Shown here one piece after another: positions 42,939 to 52,062 of a stretch of DNA of 64,000 bases (its first letter is position 1; the number at the start of each line of letters is the position of its first letter). The notes beneath the pieces are model-generated. The model ran no database searches and was not told the origin of the DNA. It worked only from the letters and a program-made list of their open reading frames with translations. Source of the DNA: Microterricola viridarii (GTDB lineage: Bacteria > Actinomycetota > Actinomycetes > Actinomycetales > Microbacteriaceae); assembly GCF_900104895.1 (NCBI RefSeq), contig NZ_LT629742.1:868001-932000 (forward strand), given 5' to 3'. The translations under genes and the position numbers were made by a program.

Positions 42939-43456
42939 GCACCGCCGACCAGTCCATGCAGCCGGCCGTCATCGCCCTCGGCGCCAACCTCGGCGACCGC
43001 GACGAGACGTTGAGCCAAGCCGTCGTGGCCATCGCCGAGCTCCCCGGCACCGAGCTCACCGGCGTCTCCGCTCTGATCGAGACCCCCGCGCTCAAGCCGC
43101 ACGGTGTCGACCACGACGCCCCCGCCTACCTCAACGGCGTGGTGACGGTGCTCACCAGCCTCACCCCGCACGCTCTGCTCGACGCCCTCAACGCCATCGA
43201 GAACGAGCACGGCCGCCAGCGCACGGAGCACTGGGGCGACCGCACCCTCGACCTCGACCTGATCAGCTATGGCGAGCTGGAGCAGAGCGACGAGCGCCTC
43301 ACCCTGCCGCACCCGCGCGCGGCGGAGCGCGACTTCGTGCTGGTGCCCTGGCTCGAGCTCGACCCGGACGCCACCCTGCCCGGCCACGGCCGAGTCGACG
43401 CACTGCCCGCCTCGCAGGCCGACGGCCAGGCGCCCGACTCCGGGGCCCCGCGATGA
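42935..43456 (+). CDS. folK: 2-amino-4-hydroxy-6-hydroxymethyldihydropteridine pyrophosphokinase
   Basis: A 173-residue kinase that activates hydroxymethyl-dihydropterin for FolP. IALGANLGDRDETL opens the fold and HWGDRTLDLDLISYG carries the catalytic Asp pair; LPHPRAAERDFVLVPWLEL follows. ATG 42935 overlaps folB by four bases, and the stop overlaps the DUF3180 gene by four. Confidence 0.95.
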   Translation: MSTADQSMQPAVIALGANLGDRDETLSQAVVAIAELPGTELTGVSALIETPALKPHGVDHDAPAYLNGVVTVLTSLTPHALLDALNAIENEHGRQRTEHWGDRTLDLDLISYGELEQSDERLTLPHPRAAERDFVLVPWLELDPDATLPGHGRVDALPASQADGQAPDSGAPR

Positions 43457-43917
43457 GACGCACCGCCCCGGCGACGCTGGCGTTGCTGGCGCTCGGCGGC
43501 ACGGTGCTCGCCTTCCTGGCCGAGCTGGCGATCGCGTCATCCGGTCGCCCGATCATCGTGCCCCCGATCACGCTGGCCCTGACGCTCGTCGCCCTCGGCG
43601 TGGTCGTCGTCGCGCTGGCCTGGCCGATCCGCCGAGCCGTCAAGGCCACCGTCAGCACCCACGTCGACCCGTTCCGGGCACTGCGCGTGGCGGTGCTGGC
43701 CAAGGCCTCCAGCCTCTCCGGCGCGCTGCTCGGCGGGGCGGGGCTCGGCCTGCTCGTCTACCTGCTCAGCAGGCAGAGCACGCCGCCTGCCGCGACCCTC
43801 TGGATGGCGATCGCCACCGCGGCGGGCGGCACCCTGCTGCTCGTCGCCGGGCTCGTCGCCGAGCACTTCTGCACGCTGCCGCCAGACAAGCACGACCCCG
43901 ACACCGAGAAAGCGTAG
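43453..43917 (+). CDS. DUF3180 membrane protein
   Basis: A 154-residue protein with four membrane segments (about 6-28, 36-56, 83-103, 113-135), ending in a charged tail. RTAPATLALLALGGTVLAFL and the later VDPFRALRVAVLAKASSLSGAL are typical of the DUF3180 family, which is restricted to actinobacteria and always follows folK. Function is unknown. Confidence 0.9.
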   Translation: MRRTAPATLALLALGGTVLAFLAELAIASSGRPIIVPPITLALTLVALGVVVVALAWPIRRAVKATVSTHVDPFRALRVAVLAKASSLSGALLGGAGLGLLVYLLSRQSTPPAATLWMAIATAAGGTLLLVAGLVAEHFCTLPPDKHDPDTEKA

Positions 43918-43924
43918 GGCCGCC

Positions 43925-44545
43925 ATGCCCGCGTCCGATGAGAGAGATGCCATGACCGAGCCGATGACGGATGCCGCCCCCACGACACCCGCCGGAGCGC
44001 CGGCCGCACCGGTTGCCCCGGCCCCGGAGCCGGATGCCGCCGCGGACGCCGCCCCGGCCCCCGGCCGCCTCGACCTCGGCGACCCCACCGTGTGGCACCG
44101 GGTCTCGCCGAAGTACCTCCTCGTCGAGGTCGTCGGCACGCTGTTCGGCGGACTGCTGTTCTGTGCGGGAGCCGCCGCCGTGTGGATCCTCGGGGGCCAG
44201 CAGTGGGCGCTCTGGGTGCTCATCGGCCTCATCGTGATCTTCCTGGTCACGCTCGTGATCGAGCCGCGCCGGGTGCGCTCCATCGGCTACCAGCTGCGGG
44301 CCGACGACCTGCTGTTCCGCCGCGGCATCATGTTCCAGCGCTTCGTGTCGGTGCCCTACGGGCGCATGCAGCTCGTCGACATCACGCGAAGCCCCATCGC
44401 CCGCGCGCTCGGTCTGGCCGAGCTCAAGTTCGTCACCGCGGCCGCCGCCACCGGCGTCGTGATCCCCGGCCTGCCCCTGGAGGAGGCGGAGGAGCTGCGC
44501 GACCGGCTGGTCGCGTTGGCCGAGAGCCGCCGGGCGGGGCTGTGA
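43925..44545 (+). CDS. Bacterial PH-domain (bPH2/YdbS-like) membrane protein
   Basis: A 206-residue protein. About 50 Ala/Pro-rich residues precede two adjacent membrane segments (about 69-115), then a bPH2 domain (VRSIGYQLRADDLLFRRGIMFQRFVSVPYGRMQLVDIT). ATG 43925 is used; ATG 43952 is also in frame. It pairs with the YdbT-like protein immediately downstream, an arrangement like Bacillus YdbS-YdbT, which is linked to resistance to bacteriocins. Confidence 0.85.
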   Translation: MPASDERDAMTEPMTDAAPTTPAGAPAAPVAPAPEPDAAADAAPAPGRLDLGDPTVWHRVSPKYLLVEVVGTLFGGLLFCAGAAAVWILGGQQWALWVLIGLIVIFLVTLVIEPRRVRSIGYQLRADDLLFRRGIMFQRFVSVPYGRMQLVDITRSPIARALGLAELKFVTAAAATGVVIPGLPLEEAEELRDRLVALAESRRAGL

Positions 44546-44547
44546 GC

Positions 44548-46398
44548 ATGACCCAGGGCCCGGCGCAGGGTCCGCTGCAGGACCCGCTGCCCGGCCAACC
44601 CGGGGCGGTGCGAGCTGTGGAGACGAGCCTCGCCGACGGGGAGTGGCACCGGCTGCACCCGGCCACCCCGCTGCTGAAGGGCGGCGTCGCGCTGATCGCG
44701 ATCACGGGAATCGTGATCGCCAACCTGCGCGAGCGCCTGCTGGAGCTGTTCTTCAGCGTGCCCACCTACGGCGGCGACCCCCTCGACGAGATCTATCGCC
44801 GCGGCATGGTCGGCTGGGCGCTGCTGGCCGTGCTCGGCGTGCTGCTGCTCGTGATGGCCGGCTTCTACCTGTCCTGGCGGATGCACAGCTTCCGGGTGAC
44901 GCCGGAGGCCGTCGAGGTGCGCAGCGGCATCCTGTTCCGCACGAACCGCAAGGCCCGCCTCGACCGGATCCAGGGCGTCAACATCAACCGGCCGGTGCTG
45001 CCGCGCATCTTCGGCGCCGCCAAGCTCGAGGTCGGCGTCGCCGGCCAGGACGCGAACGTCCAGCTGGCCTACCTCGGATCCGGCCACACCGACGCTCTGC
45101 GCCGCGACATCCTGCGGCTCGCCTCTGGCGCGCGTCAGGGTGCCGGTGCCGGCGCGCAGGCGGTGGCACCGGCGGGGACAGCGGCCGTTCCCGCCGTTGC
45201 TGATGCGCACCCCGACACGGCGCCGCACGCGGGGCCAGACGGCGAGGCGGGGGCCCACGGCGGGCACCGGCTCGCGGCATCCGTCGGCGCCCTCGTCACC
45301 CAGCGCGCCAACGAGTTCCTCGCCCCCGAACTGGACCCGGACGCCGCGCCGCCGGAGTCGGTGGTGCACATCCCGCCGCTGCGCCTGATCGCCTCCATCG
45401 TGGTCAGCGGCTTCAGCGTCGTGGTCATCGCCCTGTTCATCGTGGTGCCGATCGGCGTCGCGAACCAGCAGTACTGGATGCTCTTCAGCTTCATCCCCGC
45501 CCTGATCGGTGTCGCCAGCTTCTACATCAACCGCTTCACCAAGGGGCTGCGCTACACGATCGCCGGAACGCCGGACGGCGTGCGGGTCGGCTTCGGCCTG
45601 CTCTCCACCAGCAACGAGACGATCCCGCCCGGCCGCGTGCACGCCATCGCCGTCACCCAGCCGCTGCTCTGGCGGCCGTTCGGCTGGTGGACGATCCGCA
45701 TCAACACCGCCGGGCGCTCCCAGCAGAACGGGCAGAACGCCTCCAACACCACGGTGCTGCCGGTCGGCCGCATCGACGACGTCGAGCGCGTGCTGGCCCT
45801 GCTGCTGCCCGGGGCCGGGCTGCAGCCCGAGCCGGCGGATGCCGCGGCGCCCGCGCTCGCGGTGACGGCGGGTACGGTGCCGCCCGCTGGAGTCGGTGCA
45901 CCCGACGGTGCACCCCACGGTGCGCCCGGCGGCGCACCAGACGGTGTCCCCGACGGCCTGCCCGGCGCCGCGCCCGTCGCCCCGGTGGCGGCGACGCCGT
46001 CGCTCATCGAGCGCGGCCTCACCTCGAAGGGCGGCGCCGACGGCTACACGAACGCGCCGAGCCGGGCCGCCTGGCTGCGGCCGTTCTCCTGGCGCCGCAC
46101 CGGCTTCGCACTCACCGCGAGCACCGTGCTGCTGCGCCGCGGAGTGATCTCCCGCGAGCTCACCCTCGTGCCCTTCGCCCGGGTGCAGAGCGTCGGAGCC
46201 TCGCAGGGGCCGATCCAGCGCCGGCTGGGCCTTGGCGGCGTGCAGCTGCACACCGTTGCCGGGCCGGTCTCCGCCCGGCTCGGCGTCATCGACCGCGCCG
46301 TCTCGGCCGAATTGTTCGAACAGCTCGCGGCCGGCGCCGTGGCATCCGGTGCCAGCGACACCAGCCACCACTGGGGCACCCCACAGGAGGCTTTCTGA
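44548..46398 (+). CDS. Large bPH2-domain (YdbT-like) membrane protein
   Basis: A 616-residue membrane protein with four membrane segments in two pairs and three bPH2 domains: [21 protein letters not shown] near residue 115, a second after the middle membrane pair (about 330), and the last near [20 protein letters not shown]. Low-complexity Gly/Ala/Pro linkers (about 190-245 and 425-480) join them. GTG 44542 and ATG 44548 are both possible; ATG has better spacing to GGGCGGGG. It is read with the smaller bPH2 protein. Confidence 0.87.
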   Translation: MTQGPAQGPLQDPLPGQPGAVRAVETSLADGEWHRLHPATPLLKGGVALIAITGIVIANLRERLLELFFSVPTYGGDPLDEIYRRGMVGWALLAVLGVLLLVMAGFYLSWRMHSFRVTPEAVEVRSGILFRTNRKARLDRIQGVNINRPVLPRIFGAAKLEVGVAGQDANVQLAYLGSGHTDALRRDILRLASGARQGAGAGAQAVAPAGTAAVPAVADAHPDTAPHAGPDGEAGAHGGHRLAASVGALVTQRANEFLAPELDPDAAPPESVVHIPPLRLIASIVVSGFSVVVIALFIVVPIGVANQQYWMLFSFIPALIGVASFYINRFTKGLRYTIAGTPDGVRVGFGLLSTSNETIPPGRVHAIAVTQPLLWRPFGWWTIRINTAGRSQQNGQNASNTTVLPVGRIDDVERVLALLLPGAGLQPEPADAAAPALAVTAGTVPPAGVGAPDGAPHGAPGGAPDGVPDGLPGAAPVAPVAATPSLIERGLTSKGGADGYTNAPSRAAWLRPFSWRRTGFALTASTVLLRRGVISRELTLVPFARVQSVGASQGPIQRRLGLGGVQLHTVAGPVSARLGVIDRAVSAELFEQLAAGAVASGASDTSHHWGTPQEAF

Positions 46399-47168
46399 TG
46401 ACCGGGCAACGTGCGGGCCGACTCGGCGTCGGCATCGTCGGCGCGGGCAAGGTCGGGCCGATCCTCGGCGCCGCCCTCGCCGGAGCCGGGCACGCGATCG
46501 TCGGCATCTCGGCGATCTCCGCCGAGAGCAAGGAGCGGGCGGAGACCATCCTGCCCGGGGCGCCGATCCTGGACGTCGACGTGCTTGTCGAGCGCAGCGA
46601 ACTCGTGATCCTGGCGGTGCCGGATGCCGAGCTCGAGCCGCTCGTCGCCGGCCTCGCCGCCCGCGGCGCCTGGCAGCCGGGCCAGCTCGTGCTGCACACG
46701 GCAGCCCGGTACGGCATCGGCGTGCTGCGCCCGGCCCTCGCCGCCGGCGCGATCCCGCTCGCCCTGCACCCGGCGATGACCTTCACCGGCACCAGCCTCG
46801 ACCTCGCCCGGCTGGCCGGCACCTGGTTCGCGGTGACCGCGCCTGCCCCCGTGCTCCCGATCGGGCAGGCCCTCGTCGTCGAGATGGGCGGCGAGCCGCT
46901 CGTGATCGCCGAGGCGGACCGCGCCGGCTACGCCGAGGCCATCGACACCGCCGTGTCATTCTCCACCGCCATCGTCGAGCAGGCCGCCGGCATCCTGGCC
47001 GGAATCGGCGTCGAGGCACCGGGCGCCGTGCTCGCGCCGCTCGTGCGCTCGGCCGTCGAGCGCGCTCTGGCGCAAAGCGGGGGCGCCGAGCCGTCCCGCG
47101 AGCTGCTCGACGAGGCATTCCCGAGCAGCCAGTACTACGAAAACGACGACCCAGAGGAGCAGGCGTGA
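46398..47168 (+). CDS. Rossmann-like plus DUF2520 domain protein
   Basis: A 256-residue protein. The N-terminal [17 protein letters not shown] is an NAD(P)-type nucleotide loop; [16 protein letters not shown] and the C-terminal helical DUF2520 domain follow. It resembles ketopantoate reductase/pyrroline-carboxylate reductase folds and lies directly before panC, so a role in pantothenate synthesis is plausible but unproven. Start and previous stop share one base (TGATG); the end overlaps panC by four. Confidence 0.88.
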   Translation: MTGQRAGRLGVGIVGAGKVGPILGAALAGAGHAIVGISAISAESKERAETILPGAPILDVDVLVERSELVILAVPDAELEPLVAGLAARGAWQPGQLVLHTAARYGIGVLRPALAAGAIPLALHPAMTFTGTSLDLARLAGTWFAVTAPAPVLPIGQALVVEMGGEPLVIAEADRAGYAEAIDTAVSFSTAIVEQAAGILAGIGVEAPGAVLAPLVRSAVERALAQSGGAEPSRELLDEAFPSSQYYENDDPEEQA

Positions 47169-48019
47169 CCGCCCCGCAGCTGTTGACCACCGTCTGCGCC
47201 ACCCGCGCGGCACTCGAGCGGAAGCGGGCGGGGGGATTGACCGTCGCCCTCGTGCCCACGATGGGCGCCCTGCACGAGGGGCACCTCACCCTGGTGCGCC
47301 GCGCCCGCGAGCTGGCCGATGTCGTGGTCGTGTCGATCTTCGTCAACCCACTGCAGTTCGGCGCGGGGGAGGACCTCGACGCCTACCCGCGCACGCTCGA
47401 CGCCGACAGGGAACTGCTCGCCGCCGAGGGCGTCGACTTCGTCTTCGCCCCCGCTGCACGCGAGATGTACCCGAGCGGCGAGAGCGAGACCCGGGTGACC
47501 GCCGGCCACGTCGGCACCCTGCTCGAGGGCGCGACCCGGCCCGGCCACTTCGACGGCATGCTCACCGTGGTGGCGAAGCTGTTCAACATCGTCGGCCCCG
47601 ACGTGGCGCTGTTCGGCCAGAAGGACGCCCAGCAGGTCTTCCTCGTGCGCCGCATGCTCGCCGACCTCAACCTGCCGCTCGACCTCGAGGTCGTCCCGAC
47701 CGTGCGCGAGGCCGACGGGCTGGCCCTCTCCAGCCGCAACCGCTTCCTCGACGCGGGCGCCCGGCAGGCCGCGCTGTCGCTGAGCGCGGCGCTGCAGGCC
47801 GCGGATGCCGCGGCGGGCGAGGGCCTCGTCGAACTGCTCGCCGAGGCGACGGCCAGCTTCGGCGACCACGACGAGGTCACGCTGGACTACCTCGTCGTCG
47901 TCGACCCGGACACGTTCCTGCCCGTCGACGAGCACTACCGCGGGCGGGCGCTCGCCCTCATCGCGGCCCGCGTCGGCGCCACGCGGCTGATCGACAACGC
48001 CGCCATCACGATCGGCTAG
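47165..48019 (+). CDS. panC: Pantothenate synthetase
   Basis: A 284-residue ATP-dependent ligase joining pantoate and beta-alanine. [18 protein letters not shown] holds the HxGH motif, [19 protein letters not shown] and [15 protein letters not shown] are substrate loops, and [10 protein letters not shown] stands for the KMSKS-like motif. GTG 47165 overlaps the preceding stop. In many actinobacteria panD follows; here the next gene is the DUF222-HNH gene after 420 bp of repeats. Confidence 0.96.
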   Translation: MTAPQLLTTVCATRAALERKRAGGLTVALVPTMGALHEGHLTLVRRARELADVVVVSIFVNPLQFGAGEDLDAYPRTLDADRELLAAEGVDFVFAPAAREMYPSGESETRVTAGHVGTLLEGATRPGHFDGMLTVVAKLFNIVGPDVALFGQKDAQQVFLVRRMLADLNLPLDLEVVPTVREADGLALSSRNRFLDAGARQAALSLSAALQAADAAAGEGLVELLAEATASFGDHDEVTLDYLVVVDPDTFLPVDEHYRGRALALIAARVGATRLIDNAAITIG

Positions 48020-48153
48020 ATCCCCACACTCCGCGCGCCCGCCGCGCCAGCCGGCACCGGCGTCCGGAGAGCTCGGGCGCTGGGTCGCCCGGCTGCCCTC
48101 ACACGCTCAGCGGGGCAACGGTCCTCAGCTTTCTGGGACCGCTCAACGATGTT

Positions 48154-48186
48154 GGCTTCGGTCGCTGGCGCTCCCTCCAGCCAGCG
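48154..48186 (+). repeat. 33-bp repeat element, left copy
   Basis: GGCTTCGGTCGCTGGC, four to five variable bases, then CCTCCAGCCAGCG; the inner CGCTGGC and GCCAGCG are inverted. A copy with two mismatches in 33 lies in the same orientation at 49905-49937, just after the HNH gene. Confidence 0.8.
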
Positions 48187-48208
48187 TGCGGCTCCCGTGC
48201 CCCTCTCT

Positions 48209-48290
48209 CCACGTCGGCCGAGCTTCTGTCTCCACGTCGGCTGAACTTCTTTCCCCACGTCGGCCGAGCTTCTCTCTCCACGTCGGCTGA
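48209..48290. repeat. 23-bp tandem repeat array (four units)
   Basis: CCACGTCGGC starts at 48209, 48232, 48255 and 48278, an exact period of 23. Units 1 and 3 continue CGAGCTTCT, unit 2 continues TGAACTTCT; unit 4 begins like unit 2 (CT) and then departs. The alternation suggests a 46-bp higher-order repeat. Confidence 0.9.
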
Positions 48291-48441
48291 GGGAGCGAGG
48301 AACGAGCGACCGAAGCCCGGTTTCCAGCCCGAACGCGGCGCCACTTCCGACGCTACCGCACCCCACCGACATTCCGCGGAAAGTTATCCACATCAGGCAT
48401 TTTTCTCGGGAATTGCTTGCATTCCGCCGTAGAATAGGAGC

Positions 48442-49854
48442 ATGGAATACGCGGCGGGGCAGCTGGCAGAGGCACAGTCCCTCCTGGCCCGCGCACTCGC
48501 CGATTCCGACGAGCGGATGCTGCGCGACGATGCCCTGCTCGAGCTCACCGCGACGGCCGAGGCCGTCGGCCGGCTCGCTGATGCGCTTCGCATCCGGGCG
48601 GCTGGCGAGGTCGCGTTCCGCTCCCGCCGCGAGCTCGGCGAGGACCGCCTGTCGGCCAAAAAGGGTTGCCGCAACGCCGTCGAGCTCCTCGCCCGGACCA
48701 CGCTGGCCTCCGAGCGCACTCTCACCCAGCGGATGCGACTCGGCGCGGCCACGAGGCCGCGCACCGCCCTGACCGGCGACACCCTCCCGGCCGCGTTCCC
48801 CGAAGCTGCCGCAGCGCTCCGGTCCGGCGCGCTCGGCTACGACAGTGCTCTGGCCATCATCGACACGCTCGACCCGATCCGCGGCCGGGTCGGCGACCTC
48901 AACGTCGAACTCGCCGAGACCGCGCTCGTCGCCGCCGCCACCGGGCCCACCGTCGAGTCCGCGCTGCCGTTCGCCGCCGACGAGGTGCGCGGCCAGGCCC
49001 GCGTCTGGGAGAGCGTGCTGGACGAGGACGGCACCGTCCCGGCCGAGGAGCGCGCCATGGCCGCCCGCGGCATCAGCGGAGGCCTCACCCGCGACGGCCT
49101 CGTGCACCGGAAGATGGCGCTGCTGCCCGAGGTCGACGCGAAGTTCGAGACCCTGCTGAACGCCTACCTGAGCCCGCGCTCGAAGCCCACCTTCGCTGAC
49201 CCCGACCAGCCGAAGGACCCGCGGGCGACCGCGCAGGCCCGGCACGACGTCTTCGCCAGCCTGATCGACGGGGCCGCCCGCAGCGCGGACGCCCCGACGA
49301 TGGGCGGCGCCGCGCCGACGGTGCTGGTCTCGGTGCGGCAGGCCGACCTGGCCGCCGGCAGCGGCGCCGGGTTCATCGAGGGCTGCGAGACCCCAATCTC
49401 CCTGCAGGCAGTCGAGCAGTTCATCTGCGCAGGCGGGCAGCAGCACGTGGTGATCGGCGACGACGGGCGCCTGGTCAGCCTGAGCACGTCCGACCGGGTG
49501 TTCAACGCCGCCCAGCGGCGGGCGATCAGCCTCCGCGACGGCGGCTGCATCATCCCCGGCTGCAGCATCCCGGCCGCCTGGAGCGAGATCCACCACGTCA
49601 TCGCCTACCGCGACGGCGGCGAGACCGAGACCTGCAACGGAGTCCTCCTCTGCTGGTTCCACCACCGCACCATCGAGACGAGCGGCTGGCGGATACTGAT
49701 GATCGACGGCGTCCCGCACGTGAAGCCGCCGCCCTGGCTGCGGAACGGCCGCAGCGAGGCAGACACCCCGTGGCGAAGATCCACCAGATCCCGCACCCAA
49801 CTCGCCGACCTCCTCGAACAGCAGCGCAAACGTGAGCCCGTCCTGGTCGAGTAG
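48442..49854 (+). CDS. DUF222 domain HNH endonuclease (13E12-type)
   Basis: A 470-residue protein of the DUF222-HNH group, which includes the mycobacterial 13E12 repeat proteins. The N-terminal 300 residues are the helical DUF222 domain. The C-terminal HNH domain is RDGGCIIPGCSIPAAWSEIHH...YRDGGETETCNGVLLCWFHH, with the Cys pair for zinc, the HH of EIHHV, and the final HH all present, so it looks catalytically competent. TAGAAT lies six bases before the ATG; AGGAGC could also be a ribosome site. It stands alone between panC and lysS with related 33-bp repeats on both sides, which suggests insertion as a mobile unit. Confidence 0.88.
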   Translation: MEYAAGQLAEAQSLLARALADSDERMLRDDALLELTATAEAVGRLADALRIRAAGEVAFRSRRELGEDRLSAKKGCRNAVELLARTTLASERTLTQRMRLGAATRPRTALTGDTLPAAFPEAAAALRSGALGYDSALAIIDTLDPIRGRVGDLNVELAETALVAAATGPTVESALPFAADEVRGQARVWESVLDEDGTVPAEERAMAARGISGGLTRDGLVHRKMALLPEVDAKFETLLNAYLSPRSKPTFADPDQPKDPRATAQARHDVFASLIDGAARSADAPTMGGAAPTVLVSVRQADLAAGSGAGFIEGCETPISLQAVEQFICAGGQQHVVIGDDGRLVSLSTSDRVFNAAQRRAISLRDGGCIIPGCSIPAAWSEIHHVIAYRDGGETETCNGVLLCWFHHRTIETSGWRILMIDGVPHVKPPPWLRNGRSEADTPWRRSTRSRTQLADLLEQQRKREPVLVE

Positions 49855-49904
49855 ACGCCGCGGCCACAACGAAACCCGTCCAACCCGATCGAGCACGCGC
49901 TCAG

Positions 49905-49937
49905 GGCTTCGGTCGCTGGCACTCTCTCCAGCCAGCG
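49905..49937 (+). repeat. 33-bp repeat element, right copy
   Basis: Matches the left copy at 48154-48186 in 31 of 33 positions and same orientation. It lies 50 bases after the HNH stop and 155 bases before lysS. The inner inverted repeat CGCTGGC/GCCAGCG is preserved. Confidence 0.8.
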
Positions 49938-50092
49938 GGGAGGGCGGCAGCCCGGGTGCGGGACGGCAGCGGCGGCGCCGAAGTGCACCGCCGAATTAGC
50001 CGGGCAGATGCCCAGTCCACTGCCGGTACTCTTGAAGGTGCGTGTGTATACGTCTTGATACCCCGCATCCAGCCCCAGTTCACGGAGTAGAC

Positions 50093-51616
50093 ATGGCCGA
50101 CGCCCCCACCTCGCCCGAGCCCACAGCCGAAGAGATTGCAGCAGACGTCTCTGAGCAGAAGGCCGTGCGATTGGCCAAGCGCGAGCGGCTCATCGCAGCC
50201 GCGGCCGACCTCGGTGGCGGTGCCTACCCGGTGAGTGTTCCCGTCAGCACGACGATCCCCGAGCTGCGCGCCCGCTTCGGCGAGCTTGAGCCGGACACCG
50301 CCACCGGCGAGATCGTCGGCGTGGCCGGCCGCGTCATGTACCTGCGCAACACCGGCAAGCTCTGCTTCGCCACGCTGCAGGCCGGCGACGGCAGCCGCAT
50401 TCAGGCCATGGTCAGCCTCGCCGAGGTCGGCGAGGAGAGCCTGGCCGAGTGGAAGGACCTCGTCGACCTCGGCGACCACGTCTTCGTGCACGGCGAGGTC
50501 ATCGCCAGCCGCCGCGGCGAGCTGTCGATCATGGCCGACAGCTGGCAGATCGCGTCCAAGACGCTGCTGCCGATGCCGAACCTGCACAACGAGCTGAGCG
50601 AGGAGAACCGGGTGCGCAGCCGCTACCTCGACCTCATCGCGCGCGAACAGGCCCGCACCAACGTCATCGCCCGCGCCAAGGCTGTCGCCAGCCTCCGCCG
50701 CACCTTCGACGAGCTCGGCTTCATCGAGGTCGAGACGCCGATGCTGCAGGTCATGCACGGCGGCGCCTCCGCCCGCCCCTTCGTCACCCACTCCAACGCC
50801 TTCGACACCGAGCTGTTCCTGCGCATCGCGCCTGAGCTTTACCTCAAGCGCGCCGTCGTCGGCGGCATCGACCACGTCTTCGAGATCAACCGCAACTTCC
50901 GCAACGAGGGCGCCGACTCCACGCACAGCCCCGAGTTCGCCATGCTGGAGGCCTACCAGGGCTACGGCGACTACAACTCGATCGCCGACCTCACCCAGAA
51001 GCTGATCCAGGACGCCGCCACCTCCATCGCCGGCGGCCACGTCGTGACCTGGGCCGACGGCACCGAGTTCGACCTCGGCGGCCAGTGGGACCGCATCTCG
51101 ATGTACGACAGCCTGAACGCCGCCGCCGGCACCAGCTTCACGCCGGAGACCCCGATCGCCGAGCTCAAGGCCCTGGCCGAGCGCGAGGGCATCGAGATCG
51201 ACCACCCGATCCACGGCAAGTACGTCGAAGAGCTCTGGGAGCACTTCGTCAAGGGCGACCTCGTGCGGCCCACCTTCGTGATGGACTTCCCCGTCGACAC
51301 CAGCCCCCTCGTGCGCGGCCACCGCTCCATCCCGGGCGTCGTCGAGAAGTGGGACCTCTACATCCGCGGCTTCGAGCTGGCCACCGGCTACTCCGAGCTC
51401 GTCGACCCCGTCATCCAGCGCGAGCGCTTCGTCGAGCAGGCGACGCTGGCCGCCGGCGGCGACCCCGAGGCGATGCGCCTGGACGAAGAGTTCCTGCGCG
51501 CCCTCGAGTTCGGCATGCCGCCGACCGGCGGCATGGGCATGGGCATCGACCGCCTGCTGATGGCCCTCACCGGCCTCGGCATCCGCGAAACCATCCTGTT
51601 CCCGCTGGTCAAGTAG
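50093..51616 (+). CDS. lysS: Lysyl-tRNA synthetase, class II
   Basis: A 507-residue aminoacyl-tRNA synthetase. An OB-fold anticodon-binding domain (about 60-170; VAGRVMYLRNTGKLCFATLQ) precedes the class II core: motif 2 in FEINRNFRNEGADSTHSPEF and motif 3 in GGMGMGIDRLLMAL. ATG 50093 with CGGAG upstream is chosen over a longer in-frame start at 50042. The N-terminal 25 residues are polar. It lies between the HNH gene and small membrane-protein genes. Confidence 0.97.
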   Translation: MADAPTSPEPTAEEIAADVSEQKAVRLAKRERLIAAAADLGGGAYPVSVPVSTTIPELRARFGELEPDTATGEIVGVAGRVMYLRNTGKLCFATLQAGDGSRIQAMVSLAEVGEESLAEWKDLVDLGDHVFVHGEVIASRRGELSIMADSWQIASKTLLPMPNLHNELSEENRVRSRYLDLIAREQARTNVIARAKAVASLRRTFDELGFIEVETPMLQVMHGGASARPFVTHSNAFDTELFLRIAPELYLKRAVVGGIDHVFEINRNFRNEGADSTHSPEFAMLEAYQGYGDYNSIADLTQKLIQDAATSIAGGHVVTWADGTEFDLGGQWDRISMYDSLNAAAGTSFTPETPIAELKALAEREGIEIDHPIHGKYVEELWEHFVKGDLVRPTFVMDFPVDTSPLVRGHRSIPGVVEKWDLYIRGFELATGYSELVDPVIQRERFVEQATLAAGGDPEAMRLDEEFLRALEFGMPPTGGMGMGIDRLLMALTGLGIRETILFPLVK

Positions 51617-51630
51617 AACGAGGGCACGCC

Positions 51631-51786
51631 ATGAGCAACGAGTTCCTGCCGAAGAGCGAGACGGACCCGCCGAAGGACCCCAAGCGGATCTCGAACAACC
51701 GGCTCGCCTTCTGGATCATCGCCGGCGGCATCGGCGTGTACATGCTGGGCAGCGGCATCTGGGGAATCGTCACCGGCGGATCCTGA
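51631..51786 (+). CDS. Small single-span membrane protein (51 residues)
   Basis: A 51-residue protein beginning 15 bases after lysS, with GAGGGCA before its ATG. The first 26 residues are polar (SNEFLPKSETDPPKDPKR), followed by one membrane span, LAFWIIAGGIGVYMLGSGIWGIV. The Lys/Arg next to the span suggests N-terminus inside. Codon use matches the genome. No known family is recognised; it is probably co-transcribed with lysS. Confidence 0.75.
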   Translation: MSNEFLPKSETDPPKDPKRISNNRLAFWIIAGGIGVYMLGSGIWGIVTGGS

Positions 51787-51795
51787 TGTGAGGGT

Positions 51796-51822
51796 GCGGA
51801 TGCCGGTGCAGCCGGCATCCGC
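51796..51822. terminator. Hairpin with GGATGCC stem after small membrane gene
   Basis: GCGGATGCCGG and CCGGCATCCGC form an 11-bp perfect stem with loop TGCAG, nine bases after the stop at 51786. There is no T-run. It may be a terminator of the lysS unit. Confidence 0.5.
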
Positions 51823-51880
51823 CCCGCAATCAGCGCGTGCGCCCACGGCGGCGCCGAAAGCAACGTATTCTGGAGTGGCT

Positions 51881-52057
51881 ATGGATAACTTTTGGGTGAA
51901 CGCGGTCTTCTCGCTGGTGCCGACGCTGCTCGTCGGAGCCATCTTCTGGCTCGTCATGCGCTCGATCATCCGCATGGACCGCACCGAGCGTAAGGTGTAC
52001 GCCCGCATCGAGGCCGAAGAGCGCGCCCGGCTGGGCCTCGACAAGCCGGCTCACTGA
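51881..52057 (+). CDS. Small membrane protein (58 residues)
   Basis: A 58-residue protein with one membrane segment (FWVNAVFSLVPTLLVGAIFWLVM) and a charged cytoplasmic tail, RMDRTERKVYARIEAEERARLG, predicted helical. ATG 51881 follows GGAGTGGCT; an earlier GTG at 51875 is also in frame. It ends five bases before the cardiolipin synthase start and is likely its operon partner. It resembles short actinobacterial hypothetical proteins beginning MDNFW. Confidence 0.78.
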   Translation: MDNFWVNAVFSLVPTLLVGAIFWLVMRSIIRMDRTERKVYARIEAEERARLGLDKPAH

Positions 52058-52062
52058 GCTCC

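Larger units (their letters stand above)
48020..48441. other. Gene-free repeat-rich region between panC and HNH gene
   Basis: No protein-coding gene is convincing in these 422 bases. It contains a 33-bp inverted-repeat element (48154-48186), a four-unit 23-bp tandem array (48209-48290), and an 11-bp inverted match, CTTCGGTCGCT (48156-48166) with AGCGACCGAAG (48305-48315), that encloses the array. The last 60 bases are A/T-rich and hold the HNH promoter. Confidence 0.7.

Noticed and set aside
48209-48290. Regular 23-bp repeats considered as a small CRISPR array
   Set aside because: Units are directly adjacent with no unique spacers and there are no cas genes; it is a simple tandem repeat.
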